Notes: a model not told the origin generated them from the sequence alone. A stretch of DNA of 64,000 nucleotides from Acinetobacter parvus DSM 16617 = CIP 108168 (GCF_000368025.1 NZ_KB849212.1:104374-168373), one strand, 5' to 3'; counted from the stretch's first letter, positions 17,021 through 25,951 are shown. Numbers and translations are program-made.

Positions 17021-17368
17021 ATGAACGCAATTCTTCATGGTGCAAACACTTGCACACCTAAACAACAAGCCTCGCAACTGATTGTTGAACTTGGCAAAAC
17101 TATTTCAAATCCTCAGCGTCAAACACTCGCCAATCTTTATATTGCTGTTGACACTGCAAACTCCCTGCTCAACGAGCTTGAACAAGCCCATCAAATTATT
17201 CGTCAATGCATGCATGAAATGACTGATGAACAAATTCTTGAAGTTGCAAAGCTCAATCAAAATAACAATTTATCGTCGCTCTGGGCATTTCGTACACATC
17301 AACGTCACAAGATGATTGAACGTGCACAACGTGTGCTACGTGGAGCGAATCATGTCCAAGGCCAATAA
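17021..17368 (+). CDS. Small helical protein of unknown function (phage/plasmid module)
   Basis: The 115-residue product is mainly helical (LIVELGKTISNPQRQTLANL, ANSLLNELEQAHQIIRQCMH) with no motif I can name. TAGGATTACTGCT precedes the ATG. Its end overlaps the start of the next gene by 17 bp (ATG at 17352), so the two are translated together. Its place between a structured leader and a winged-helix replication-like protein suggests a satellite phage or plasmid replication cassette. It may be an accessory or regulator of the next protein (inference). Confidence 0.55.
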   Translation: MNAILHGANTCTPKQQASQLIVELGKTISNPQRQTLANLYIAVDTANSLLNELEQAHQIIRQCMHEMTDEQILEVAKLNQNNNLSSLWAFRTHQRHKMIERAQRVLRGANHVQGQ

Positions 17369-18206
17369 GAATAATAACCTCCTGATTTCTGGAGACTATC
17401 CTCTCATTGCTTCGCCAACGCTTGCAAAAGCGTTTGGCGTGGCTGCCGCCAATTTTTTACAGAAGCTGCATTACTTTTTAGAAAATAACGAAGGAAAAAC
17501 CTTTAATGGAAAAAAATATTGGTTCCATAGTTATGAACAGTGGCAAAGCACGCTTGGCGTGTATAGCATCTCAACAATCAAACGAATTGTTGCAAAGTTA
17601 AAGCGAGCTGGGATTCTTGTGATTGAAAAGTTAGCACAAAATAAATGGCTACAAACCAATTTCTATACGATTAACTATAAGAAACTCAAACAATTCATCA
17701 AAGTCGACAGTCAACAAGATCATCAGGCTAAAGTGAAATCACCCATTTTTGCTCCAGTCGCTGCACCCAGCTTGCAGAAGCCAGCACCAGCACATACTAT
17801 TCAACCGAGTGCACTAATTAATTCGATTCAACAGGCATTTCAAAATATCAAGGTTAGATCAAATAAATTTGAACCAACATTAAAAGTGGCAAAGGAATCC
17901 CTTATAAGCCCCGACTTTGTCACGCGTGAATCTTATTCAATAGTTGGATTAAGCCAACCACTCCACCCTGCGGCATCCAAGGAAATATTAAAAAATATGG
18001 ATATGGACTACCGCTGCTTTTATCAAGCACTGCGGCAACAACGGGTAGATATTGATTATGATGATCAGCGTATTCAACAACTGTTAAAGTATCAGAAGCG
18101 AATTCTTCAACATATTGTATATATCAAACAAAATTTTGCAGGACATGAGCGTTATCAATGGCATACGCTGGAACAATTACAGATGGAAAACTATTTTAAG
18201 AAATAG
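17352..18206 (+). CDS. Winged-helix replication-like protein
   Basis: The ATG at 17352 (MSKANKNNN) has GGAGCG before it; a longer frame from 17316 would run further into the upstream gene. The N-terminal roughly 120 residues (LIASPTLAKAFGVAAANFLQ, FHSYEQWQSTLGVYSISTIK, RIVAKLKRAGILVIEKLAQN) form a winged helix like phage O/DnaD-type replication proteins. A proline-rich linker (PIFAPVAAPSLQKPAPA) leads to a C-terminal helical region with YRCFYQALRQQRVDIDYDDQ. The protein probably binds an origin or recruits a helicase (inference). No iterons are obvious around it. Confidence 0.55.
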   Translation: MSKANKNNNLLISGDYPLIASPTLAKAFGVAAANFLQKLHYFLENNEGKTFNGKKYWFHSYEQWQSTLGVYSISTIKRIVAKLKRAGILVIEKLAQNKWLQTNFYTINYKKLKQFIKVDSQQDHQAKVKSPIFAPVAAPSLQKPAPAHTIQPSALINSIQQAFQNIKVRSNKFEPTLKVAKESLISPDFVTRESYSIVGLSQPLHPAASKEILKNMDMDYRCFYQALRQQRVDIDYDDQRIQQLLKYQKRILQHIVYIKQNFAGHERYQWHTLEQLQMENYFKK

Positions 18207-18230
18207 GTCAAATTGCGCTAATACCAATTC

Positions 18231-18269
18231 AGTTGATCCGTCCATAGAAAGTATATAGACAGATCAACT
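18231..18269 (+). terminator. Inverted repeat after the replication-like gene
   Basis: AGTTGATCCGTC (18231-18242) pairs with GACAGATCAACT (18258-18269), 11 of 12 bases complementary. There is no T-run, so it may be a weak terminator or a module boundary. Confidence 0.35.
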
Positions 18270-18434
18270 AATTTAATTAAAGACTGAAGAAGGAATAATA
18301 CATTCCATTGAGTTTGCTTGTGAGCAGTCATCATCTTTGGTTTATTAATGAGGATATTAGAAGTAGGACTTACGCAAAGACGACCGAAGGCGAGTTATCT
18401 TAATCAATTTTTGAGCTTACAAGCAGGGGTTACG

Positions 18435-19643
18435 ATGAAAATTTTTTGGTTTATACCGACACATGGCGACAGTCGTTATTTAGGCACGAGTAAAGGGGCA
18501 AGAACCGTTGACCATACCTATATGAAGCAAATTGCAGTGGCAGCCGATAACCTTGGCTATGAGGGCGTGTTGATTCCGACAGGTCGCTCATGTGAAGACC
18601 CTTGGTTGGTCGCCGCTAGTCTCATTGATGCGACCACTCGCTTAAAGTTTTTGGTGGCATTACGCCCTGGGGTGACGACACCCGCGCTTGCTGCTCGCAT
18701 GACAGGCACCTTTGATCGATTATCAAATGGTCGATTGCTGCTTAATCTGGTCACAGGCGGCGATGAACAAGAGCTTAAAGGCGATGGCATCTTTGAAGAC
18801 CACGCGACGCGTTATCAGACAGCCAGTGAATACACCACGATTTGGCGAGAGATTTTGACTCGCTCGCACACAGGCGAATCCTTTACTTTTAACGGTGAAC
18901 GCTTGCAAGTAGAAGATGCTAAATTGCTGTACCCCCCTCTACAACAGCCATATCCGCCCTTGTGGTTTGGCGGTTCATCTGAGGCGGCGCAAACACTGGC
19001 TGCCGAACAAGTTGACAGTTATTTGACGTGGGGTGAGCCGCCTGCCGCCGTCAAAGAGAAGATTGAGCAGCTTAAAACCAAAGCCGCTGCCAAAGGTCGT
19101 ACATTAAGCTATGGTATTCGTCTGCACGTGATTGTGCGTGAAACCAATGAAGCCGCTTGGCAAGCCGCTGATGAATTATTGAGTCATGTGAATGACGACA
19201 CCATTGCCGCTGCCCAAGCCAAATTTGCCCAAATGGACTCGGTGGGACAACAACGTATGGCAGCCTTGCATGGCGGTCGCCGTGATAACTTAGAAATTTC
19301 GCCCAACTTATGGGCAGGGATTGGACTGGTACGTGGTGGCGCAGGCACCGCACTGCTGGGCGACCCACAAACTGTTGCCGCGCGTATTCAAGAGTATGCC
19401 GATTTGGGCATTGATAACTTTATTTTTTCAGGCTATCCACACTTAGAAGAGGCGTATCGGTTTGCTGAATTGGTTTTCCCATTATTACCGATAGACACCC
19501 AAAACACCTTGGTCAAGCCAAATTTGACAGGACCGTTTGGTGAGATTGTCGCTAATAACTATGCACCACCGCAACAAACCCGTGACACTGCAACCCCAAA
19601 AACACCTACCACTGCTGCACCTAAACACGCCATCGCCTCTTAA
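18435..19643 (+). CDS. ssuD: FMNH2-dependent alkanesulfonate monooxygenase SsuD
   Basis: This luciferase-like enzyme cleaves alkanesulfonates to aldehyde and sulfite. Family segments: MKIFWFIPTHGDSRYLGTSK, NLGYEGVLIPTGRSCEDPW, FLVALRPG, NLVTGGDEQELKGDG, PLWFGGSSEAAQ, and FIFSGYPHLEEAYRFAELVF near the end. The start at 18435 matches the family and has CAGGGG upstream; the frame continues 29 codons further up into non-conserved DNA. At 402 aa it is slightly longer than the E. coli enzyme (about 381), with a Thr/Pro/Ala-rich tail. The ssuABC transporter and ssuE reductase are absent nearby. Base composition is richer in G+C than to the left, marking a new cargo block. A terminator follows. Confidence 0.9.
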   Translation: MKIFWFIPTHGDSRYLGTSKGARTVDHTYMKQIAVAADNLGYEGVLIPTGRSCEDPWLVAASLIDATTRLKFLVALRPGVTTPALAARMTGTFDRLSNGRLLLNLVTGGDEQELKGDGIFEDHATRYQTASEYTTIWREILTRSHTGESFTFNGERLQVEDAKLLYPPLQQPYPPLWFGGSSEAAQTLAAEQVDSYLTWGEPPAAVKEKIEQLKTKAAAKGRTLSYGIRLHVIVRETNEAAWQAADELLSHVNDDTIAAAQAKFAQMDSVGQQRMAALHGGRRDNLEISPNLWAGIGLVRGGAGTALLGDPQTVAARIQEYADLGIDNFIFSGYPHLEEAYRFAELVFPLLPIDTQNTLVKPNLTGPFGEIVANNYAPPQQTRDTATPKTPTTAAPKHAIAS

Positions 19644-19687
19644 ATTCATCTTAAAGACATATTAAAGGCGTCTTCAATGCTTGTGAT

Positions 19688-19714
19688 AAAACGTGCTAAT
19701 TAAAGCACGTTTTT
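19688..19714 (+). terminator. Rho-independent terminator after ssuD
   Basis: AAACGTGC, an 8-9 base loop, then GCACGTTTTT with a T-run. Confidence 0.85.
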
Positions 19715-19813
19715 CGCTTCGTCTATACCTATCATTAGACACCTATCATCCGACAGGGTGTGTGGAATCCACCCTAGCCATGATAAACATCTTTTAACTG
19801 ATAAACCTTTTAA

Positions 19814-19945
19814 CTGATAGACTTTGTTTTAAAAAGTGGTAGCCAGTTATACGGTGAGATTAGACCAGCAAGCTACTTTGCTAAAGTTAATCATCAAGGT
19901 GTCAATATCCCAACTTTTTTAGCAAATGCAACACAGGAAAAATGA
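19814..19945 (+). pseudogene. C-terminal scrap of an unidentified gene
   Basis: An open stretch with no start encodes SGSQLYGEIRPASYFAKVNH and then QGVNIPTFLANATQEK and a stop. The composition looks coding, but the fragment is too short to name. It suggests a deletion just after ssuD. The surrounding gap, 19715-20227, holds no other gene. Confidence 0.3.
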
Positions 19946-20137
19946 CTTCTCTATAGCTAGGTTATATTCGGGATGTAAATAACCTATTGATAGTAATGAA
20001 AATTTTTTTAAGCCAACACTGTTAGTTTTACGGTCTCTAGTATGTCATTTTTTAATCAATAGTTTAGTTTTGTAATTTTATGGGTGATAAAAGTTATTTT
20101 AACGCTTTTTGCTTTTTGCGGCTTATATAATAAAAAA

Positions 20138-20154
20138 GATTTAAATTTTAAATC
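20138..20154. promoter_or_regulatory. Palindrome upstream of the peroxidase cluster
   Basis: GATTTAAA-T-TTTAAATC is a perfect inverted repeat 73 bp before the first gene of the cluster, and the half-site TTTAAATCAT recurs at about 20179. It may be a regulator site; the regulator is not encoded next to it. Confidence 0.4.
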
Positions 20155-20227
20155 ATAAAACAATGGGATAAATAAATTTAAATCATACACTTCAATTAAT
20201 GATCAACTAACTATAAGGGCAATAAAT

Positions 20228-20797
20228 ATGACCACTGAAAACAATGAAAAACTTTCTTTATTAGACGATGTGGTATTAAAAGCCCAAATGCTCATGGCAA
20301 ATCTAAAAGAGGGCGCTAATGATGGCTATGACCATTCTGTCACCAGTGCCGGTGAAAAGGGCTTAAAATCAGGCAAAGTGTCTGAACTCACCGCCATCGC
20401 CCCCTTAACCAAAGATGGGGCAGCTCGTATCAAACGAATTTTAGAAATCACCAAAGGCAATCTTGCAGGGGCGACCAATGTAGGCACCTTGCATGATTTG
20501 CGGTTGGTGTTTTTAGACAATGACACCAAGCTACTGTTTTGTACCGCCTATGATGGCGATTGGGACGCCTACATCAATGACTTTGCTACCAAAATTCCAG
20601 AACTCATGGACTTGATTTTTGGCAATGTAGAGGGTTGGCCTGGGATTAAAAGCCCGACTGTCAAGCAATTTATCCTTGACCATCAGATTACCGCTACCGG
20701 TTGGTATGTAGGTGTACCGCATCTGACGGTTCGTGATATTGCGCGTAATGACAAAATCGTGCGTGGCATCAATAAAGCCATTGAACAAGCCCAATAA
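20228..20797 (+). CDS. Peroxidase-associated protein of unknown function
   Basis: The 189-residue protein carries VSELTAIAPLTKDGAARIKR and then GTLHDLRLVFLDNDTKLLFC with the acidic/aromatic motif YDGDWDAYINDFATKIPELM, and ends with TGWYVGVPHLTVRDIARNDK. The layout ('LTAIAPLK... GTLH..R.V..D....LLF.. YDG.W..Y..DF') resembles a domain seen beside or within DyP-type and catalase-like heme proteins, where it may bind heme-protein partners or lipid substrate (inference). There is no signal peptide. AAGGG lies before the ATG. It heads a same-strand set with DyP, catalase-like and double dehydrogenase genes, separated from DyP by a 156-bp inverted-repeat element. Confidence 0.55.
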   Translation: MTTENNEKLSLLDDVVLKAQMLMANLKEGANDGYDHSVTSAGEKGLKSGKVSELTAIAPLTKDGAARIKRILEITKGNLAGATNVGTLHDLRLVFLDNDTKLLFCTAYDGDWDAYINDFATKIPELMDLIFGNVEGWPGIKSPTVKQFILDHQITATGWYVGVPHLTVRDIARNDKIVRGINKAIEQAQ

Positions 20798-20805
20798 GCC
20801 CGCTT

Positions 20806-20961
20806 AGAACCTGTATTCACCCTATCACGTTTATCAGCGTACTATTCTAACCGTACTCTGAACGGGCAAGCTTTAGGTTAAAATTTCGATACAAAAGCGA
20901 TTTGTTCAGTGATTTTACCATAAGCGGTATTTTTTAGCGTGTTGCATTGTGAACAGGTTCT
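20806..20961. repeat. MITE-like element, 156 bp, with inverted ends
   Basis: AGAACCTGT...TCAC at 20806 and its inverse GTGA.ACAGGTTCT ending at 20961 bound a non-coding segment that fills almost the whole gap between two genes. TA-like bases flank it. The ends are clear; mobility is inferred. Confidence 0.5.
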
Positions 20962-20999
20962 TAGCATCAAATTTTTAAAATTCCCTGCTAGGAACGACC

Positions 21000-22589
21000 A
21001 TGAATAACGACAACCCAGCGAATGAAAGCCTACTTGGCAAATTAAAAACCCATCTACAAGATGGTATCGAGCATGGCATAGAGGCCATTAAAGACAAATT
21101 TGAACACAGCGATATACCCGCTGAAAAAGGCAGTGTCAAAGAACGGGTACACGAAGCGAAACAAAAAATCGGCACGCAGCTGCACAGCGTCATGACACGG
21201 GCAACGAACGCTATCTATCCCAATATCGCCACGATGGAGCTTGAGGATATTCAAGCTATTATTTTGCATGACCGCCCTGCGCCTTACTACGGCACGCTTG
21301 TCGCGCTAAAAGTCAATGACAGCAACGCAGGTCGTGAATTATTAAAAGCGGTATTACCAAACGTCAAAGGCTCAAAAAATTTCCAAAAAGATATGGATGC
21401 CAATTTGACCATTGTGATGACGTATAAGGGGCTAAAAGCTTTAGGCTTACCGCAAAGCTCGCTTGATTCTTTCCCAGAAAATTTCAAAGCAGGTATGGCA
21501 GGCCGCTCCGATATCTTGGGTGACAAAGGTGACAATGACCCGAGTAACTGGCTTGCGCCATTTGGTGATAAAGGCGATATTCATATTTGCGGCGCGGTGA
21601 TTGCCAATAGCCAAGAAAAATGGCAAGCCAAACTTGCCGAACTTAAACAGGCGTTTGCCCCTTATCTAGATACCAGCCGTAACGCGATCGAAATCTTGGT
21701 GGAACATGATTTTGGCGTAGATGGTGACGTCAAAAACGTGTTTGGTTATCGCGATGGCATCAGTAACCCAGAAGTGGATGGCAGTGGTATCAGCCTTGAA
21801 AATAACACCGAACGTCCGATTGCGGCGGGTGAATTTGTGTTAGGTTATAAAGGTGAAGCGGGCGTGGTACCCCCCATGCCACAGCCTGAAGTATTGGGAA
21901 AAAACGGCTCATTTATGGTACTGCGAAAATACCGCAGTAATGTCGCTGACTTTCACCGCTATTGCCTTGAACAAAGCGACAATGACCCAGCTAAAGCCGA
22001 TAAATTGGGGGCAAAAATGTTTGGCCGCTGGCGTTCGGGTGCCCCCATCACCCTAAGCCCAGACCATGATGATGAAGCCCTCGGTAAAGACAATGTAGCA
22101 AACAATAAATTTGACTACACGGACGATCCCTATGGCAAAGGCTGCCCATTTGGTGCCCATGCTCGCCGTATGAACCCCCGTAATACCAAAGACTTTATTC
22201 TAAGCGATGTGCGTCTTCACCGTATCATCCGCCGTAGCGTATCGTATGGCGATATCGTGCCGCCCAACGTGACCCAAGACGATGGTCAAGAGCGGGGTCT
22301 ATTTTTTATCGGTATCAACGCGCATGCCATGGACACGCTTGAGTTTTTGCAAAGTCAATGGATTAATGACGGTAACTTTATGAACCTTGGGGAAGAGCGT
22401 GACCCAATGCTAGGCGTACACGCAGGTAGTGACGCTGATAGCGATGTGTTCACCGTACCCGATGAGCCAATTCGTAAGCGTCATACCAATATTTTGCAAT
22501 TTAATACCCTACAAGGCGGTGAATATCTTTTTGTACCGAGCTTGTCGGCACTTAAATGGATTAGTGAGCTTAACGAAAATTCATATTAG
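21000..22589 (+). CDS. DyP-type heme peroxidase
   Basis: The DyP signatures are present: the distal Asp motif FGYRDGISNPEVDG, the proximal region PFGAHARRMNPRNTKDF, and the distal Arg context VRLHRIIRRSVSYGD. DyP enzymes use H2O2 to oxidise dyes, phenols or lipids. The first roughly 75 residues are extra helical sequence (LLGKLKTHLQDGIEHGIEAI, VHEAKQKIGTQLHSVMTRAT), perhaps a docking or membrane-surface helix. At 529 aa it belongs to the long, fungal-like forms rather than the roughly 300-aa bacterial type. No Tat or Sec signal is seen, so it is probably cytoplasmic. AGGA is upstream. It likely works with the adjacent catalase-like protein (inference). Confidence 0.85.
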   Translation: MNNDNPANESLLGKLKTHLQDGIEHGIEAIKDKFEHSDIPAEKGSVKERVHEAKQKIGTQLHSVMTRATNAIYPNIATMELEDIQAIILHDRPAPYYGTLVALKVNDSNAGRELLKAVLPNVKGSKNFQKDMDANLTIVMTYKGLKALGLPQSSLDSFPENFKAGMAGRSDILGDKGDNDPSNWLAPFGDKGDIHICGAVIANSQEKWQAKLAELKQAFAPYLDTSRNAIEILVEHDFGVDGDVKNVFGYRDGISNPEVDGSGISLENNTERPIAAGEFVLGYKGEAGVVPPMPQPEVLGKNGSFMVLRKYRSNVADFHRYCLEQSDNDPAKADKLGAKMFGRWRSGAPITLSPDHDDEALGKDNVANNKFDYTDDPYGKGCPFGAHARRMNPRNTKDFILSDVRLHRIIRRSVSYGDIVPPNVTQDDGQERGLFFIGINAHAMDTLEFLQSQWINDGNFMNLGEERDPMLGVHAGSDADSDVFTVPDEPIRKRHTNILQFNTLQGGEYLFVPSLSALKWISELNENSY

Positions 22590-22606
22590 TGTAAAACTAA
22601 ATAAAA

Positions 22607-22637
22607 AAGGTTAGGCGTTTTTAGTACTGCTAACCTT
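22607..22637 (+). terminator. Hairpin between DyP and catalase-like genes
   Basis: AAGGTTAG pairs with CTAACCTT across a 15-base loop. The T-run is weak, so it may only attenuate. Confidence 0.45.
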
Positions 22638-22670
22638 ATAAAATAATGAAAATAACAGAGGACAATCATC

Positions 22671-23825
22671 ATGTTAAATAAATTATTCGGTGGTCGTTAT
22701 GCCAAGTTTGACCCAGCCATCGACCAGCTTACGAGCGACGATGAAAAAGCCATCGACCAAATCACCGCAGATATTCGTGACTATATCGGCAAATCAGACA
22801 CGGTTAGCAAAATCAATTATCACACCCGAGATGCCCACGCTAAAGGCTACTGTGCATTAAAAGCCAACTTTGAGATTTTACCAAAACTGCCCAAAGAATA
22901 TGCCCAAGGTATCTATGCCAAACCCGCTCGTCATGAAGCAGTGATTCGTTTTTCTAACGGCTCATCTCGTGTGGCTGCCGACAACAAGTTGGGGCTTTCT
23001 CAAGGGTTGGCGATTAAAGTCTTTGGTGTCAAAGGCGACAAATTACTGCCAGATGAGCCAGATAGCCCAAACTTTGACTACAATCTGATTAATTTCCCTA
23101 TTTTCTTTTGTAATACTATCCAAGACTATAGTTATATTTCACGGTTATTTTTACAATTAAATGATTATTTTGCCAAAGGGGCGAAAGGTCAAGCCAAGTT
23201 TGCCTTTGACTGGCTTACCCAAAATGGCAAAAAACTGCCATCCAAAGAATCTCTTAAGACTTTTAGGGCTTTTAGTAAGTTTAAAACCATCAAACCGCAA
23301 AATACCTTGTTATACAGTTTTTATTCACAAGGGGCGGTGCGTCATGGCGACTATATGGCAAAAATCCGTGTCGCCCCGACCAAAGCGTCACAAGCCAAAA
23401 TCAAACGCCGTGAGCTAGATGTCAACGCCACTAGCGAGGCGATTCGTCCTCTAATTTTACAAGAAATCCGTGAGCATGATTATGAGTTTGATGTGCAAAT
23501 CCAGTTGTGCCGTAACTTAAAAGACCAACCCATCAATGATTTGACCAAAGAATGGGATGAAAAAGACGCCCCGTTTGTGACAGTGGCAAAACTTACCATC
23601 CCTTGCCAAGATGTGCCGGATGACGGCAACTTTGACATTATGGAGCATTTGTCATTTACCCCGTTTCGCTGTATTGAAGCCAACCGTCCGATTGGTAATT
23701 TGCAACATGCGCGACTGCGTGCTTATCAAACCGCCTCAACCACTCGCCATCGTTTAAATCATAAAAAACGTGCCGAGCCAATCAATCTAAAACAGGCATT
23801 TGATAAAGATTTTTATAACCTTTAA
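22671..23825 (+). CDS. Catalase-like heme protein (lipid-peroxide type)
   Basis: The catalase fold is recognisable but small and divergent (384 aa). HEAVIRFSNGSSRVAADNKL and GLAIKVFGVKGDKLLPDEPD correspond to the distal side. NFPIFFCNTIQDYSYISRLF is typical of catalase-related lipid-peroxide enzymes. The C-terminal FTPFRCIEANRPIGNLQHAR, then LRAYQTASTTRH, matches the proximal R-x3-Y heme-ligand region. Relatives include catalase-like allene oxide synthases that rearrange fatty-acid hydroperoxides. True catalase activity is therefore doubtful. The ATG follows an AGAGGA ribosome site. The gene sits 81 bp after DyP and ends before a strong terminator. Confidence 0.75.
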   Translation: MLNKLFGGRYAKFDPAIDQLTSDDEKAIDQITADIRDYIGKSDTVSKINYHTRDAHAKGYCALKANFEILPKLPKEYAQGIYAKPARHEAVIRFSNGSSRVAADNKLGLSQGLAIKVFGVKGDKLLPDEPDSPNFDYNLINFPIFFCNTIQDYSYISRLFLQLNDYFAKGAKGQAKFAFDWLTQNGKKLPSKESLKTFRAFSKFKTIKPQNTLLYSFYSQGAVRHGDYMAKIRVAPTKASQAKIKRRELDVNATSEAIRPLILQEIREHDYEFDVQIQLCRNLKDQPINDLTKEWDEKDAPFVTVAKLTIPCQDVPDDGNFDIMEHLSFTPFRCIEANRPIGNLQHARLRAYQTASTTRHRLNHKKRAEPINLKQAFDKDFYNL

Positions 23826-23924
23826 ATTTGGCAAAAAACCAGTAGCGGGGCGGTTATGGGGGCATTGTTTGGGGTAAAATTTCACCCATTGGGTGAAAAA
23901 CTACATCGCCCTCAATCATTCAAC

Positions 23925-23958
23925 AACCGTTAGCCTGTGACTGGGCTAACGGTTTTTT
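23925..23958 (+). terminator. Rho-independent terminator after the catalase-like gene
   Basis: AACCGTTAGCC pairs with GGCTAACGGTT, followed by TTTT. Just before it lies a palindrome, TTTCACCCATTGGGTGAAA (about 23879-23897). Confidence 0.85.
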
Positions 23959-24076
23959 ACCTTTTTACGCCATTAAACTTATTTCATTAAACTTAAGCTA
24001 TTAAACATAGTGATTAGCAAATACGATAATACCAAAAATAAAGTTGCGTATTTGCCAATCAATCTAGGAGTATTGT

Positions 24077-25912
24077 ATGTCAGAGTCGAATCCTCTTGTT
24101 AATTTTACCCATATCACAGTCGCAGGCAGTGGTGTTTTGGGCTATCAAATCGCCGTACAAGCGGCGTTTCATGGTTTTAAAGTCGTTGTGTATGATATCA
24201 ATGATGAGGTGCTCAATAAAGCCAAAACCAAATTTGCCGATATCGCCAAACGTCATCAGGATGATTTGGGTGAAACAAGCGAACAAGCCAAACAGGCTGA
24301 ACAAAACTTGCGCTATAGCTCAGACTTAAGCGCCGCCTTAAAAGACGCAGACTTGTTGATTGAAGCAGTGCCTGAAGATGTCGCCATCAAAAAAGATTTT
24401 TATCAAAAAGCCTCAGCAGCCGCACCCGAAAAAACCGTATTTGTCAGTAACTCATCTACCATGTTGCCCAGTGATTTGGTCAAATTTACCGACCGTCCTG
24501 CTAAGTTTTTGATGATGCATTTTGCCAATGAGATTTGGAAGCGCAATCTTGCCGAAATTATGTCGCATGCCGATACTGACCCTAATGTATTTGATGCGGT
24601 GACCGCGTTTGCCAAACAAATCGGCATGGTGCCTATTATCGTCAACAAAGAAACCTCGGGCTATGTACTAAATTCACTACTCAATCCTTGGTTAAATGCA
24701 GGGATGCAGCTGTATATCCAAGGCATTGCTGACATTCAAACCATCGACAAAACTTGGATGCTTGGCACAGGCTCGCCGATGGGACCATTTGCTTTTTATG
24801 ATATGCTGGGGCTGACTACCCCTTACAATATTTACAAGCTCGCTGTGGCTAAGGGCAAACAACAAGACCAAGCGGTCGTTGATATGCTCAAAAAAGAGTA
24901 CATCGAGAAAAATAAACTGGGCGTGCCAACGGGCGAAGGATTTTATCAATACCCCAATCCCGCCTTTAAAAATCCTGACTTTTTAAAACCACCCAAAGCG
25001 GATTTATCCAAAGTACCCTATAAAAATATTACCGTGGCAGGTAGTGGCGTATTGGGCAACCAAATTGCGGTGCAATGTGCGTTTCATGGGTTTAATGTGA
25101 CTATTTATGATATTAACGATGACGCGATTGCTAAGGCGAAAACCCGCTTTACCGACCTTGCCAATCAGCATCAGCATGACCTAGGTGAAACCGATGCCCA
25201 AGTGGCAGCAGCTAGCAAAAATTTAGCTTATACCACGGACTTGAATGAGGCGTTAAAAGATGCAGACCTATTGATTGAAGCGGTGCCAGAAAGCTTAGAT
25301 ATCAAACAAGATTTTTATCAAAAAGCCTCAGCTGCCGCCCCTGCCAAAACCGTGTTTGCCAGTAACTCATCGACGCTATTGCCAAGCGTGTTATCGACCT
25401 TTACTAACCGTCCAGAAAAATTCTTGATGCTGCATTTTGCCAATCATATCCATATCCGTAATACGGTGGAGTTGATGGCGGCCCCAAGCTGCGACCCACA
25501 AGTCTATGCTGACGTCATCGAATTTGCCAAAGCCATTGCCATGTTACCGATAGCGGTGAAAAAAGAACAATCGGGCTATGTGCTTGATAGCTTATTGATT
25601 CCGTTATTGGTAGCGGGGTTAAAACTGTGGGCAAACGGCGTTGCTGATGCCGCTACCATTGATAAAACGTGGATGATAGCCACGGGTTCACCCTTTGGAC
25701 CGATGGCGATTTTGGATAAAAATGGCATGAGAACCAACTACAACATCTTTAATGAACTGGCAAAAACGGACCCTTCTTTGCAGCAGCCCGCTGAAAAGCT
25801 TAAAGCAGAACTGGTCGATACCAACAAACTGGGTGAAGCCACGGGTGAGGGGTTCTATCAATATCCTAACCCAGCTTATTTAGCGAAAGATTTTTTAAGC
25901 TTATCTGACTAA
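24077..25912 (+). CDS. 3-hydroxyacyl-CoA dehydrogenase, two full copies fused in one chain
   Basis: The 611-residue protein contains two complete NAD-binding plus C-terminal domain sets. Copy 1 (about residues 10-305) has AGSGVLGYQIAVQAAFHGF, VSNSSTMLPSD and MMHFANEIWKRNLAEIM. Copy 2 (about 315-605) has AGSGVLGNQIAVQCAFHGF, ASNSSTLLPSV and MLHFANHIHIRNTVELM. Both end with TGEGFYQYPNPA. Both keep the Rossmann glycines, the SNSS segment and the His of HFAN, so both may be active. The reaction is NAD-dependent oxidation of 3-hydroxyacyl-CoA. Strong similarity between halves points to recent tandem duplication without a stop between them. AGGAG lies before the ATG. It follows the peroxidase genes on the same strand, after a terminator. 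Confidence 0.85.
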   Translation: MSESNPLVNFTHITVAGSGVLGYQIAVQAAFHGFKVVVYDINDEVLNKAKTKFADIAKRHQDDLGETSEQAKQAEQNLRYSSDLSAALKDADLLIEAVPEDVAIKKDFYQKASAAAPEKTVFVSNSSTMLPSDLVKFTDRPAKFLMMHFANEIWKRNLAEIMSHADTDPNVFDAVTAFAKQIGMVPIIVNKETSGYVLNSLLNPWLNAGMQLYIQGIADIQTIDKTWMLGTGSPMGPFAFYDMLGLTTPYNIYKLAVAKGKQQDQAVVDMLKKEYIEKNKLGVPTGEGFYQYPNPAFKNPDFLKPPKADLSKVPYKNITVAGSGVLGNQIAVQCAFHGFNVTIYDINDDAIAKAKTRFTDLANQHQHDLGETDAQVAAASKNLAYTTDLNEALKDADLLIEAVPESLDIKQDFYQKASAAAPAKTVFASNSSTLLPSVLSTFTNRPEKFLMLHFANHIHIRNTVELMAAPSCDPQVYADVIEFAKAIAMLPIAVKKEQSGYVLDSLLIPLLVAGLKLWANGVADAATIDKTWMIATGSPFGPMAILDKNGMRTNYNIFNELAKTDPSLQQPAEKLKAELVDTNKLGEATGEGFYQYPNPAYLAKDFLSLSD

Positions 25913-25951
25913 ACTGCGTTTGGCAGAGGAGAATAAAAAAGGGTGAATTTG

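Noticed and set aside
17021..18206. Iteron-type plasmid origin near the replication-like gene
   Set aside because: I looked for direct repeats of about 18-22 bp around the gene and saw none, only short repeated motifs in the leader.
18348..18434. N-terminal extension of SsuD
   Set aside because: The codons before 18435 show no family similarity and the internal ATG has a ribosome site and matches the known N-terminus.
22671..23825. Classical catalase (KatE/KatA) call
   Set aside because: The length is short and the distal motifs diverge; the pattern fits lipid-peroxide catalase-like proteins.
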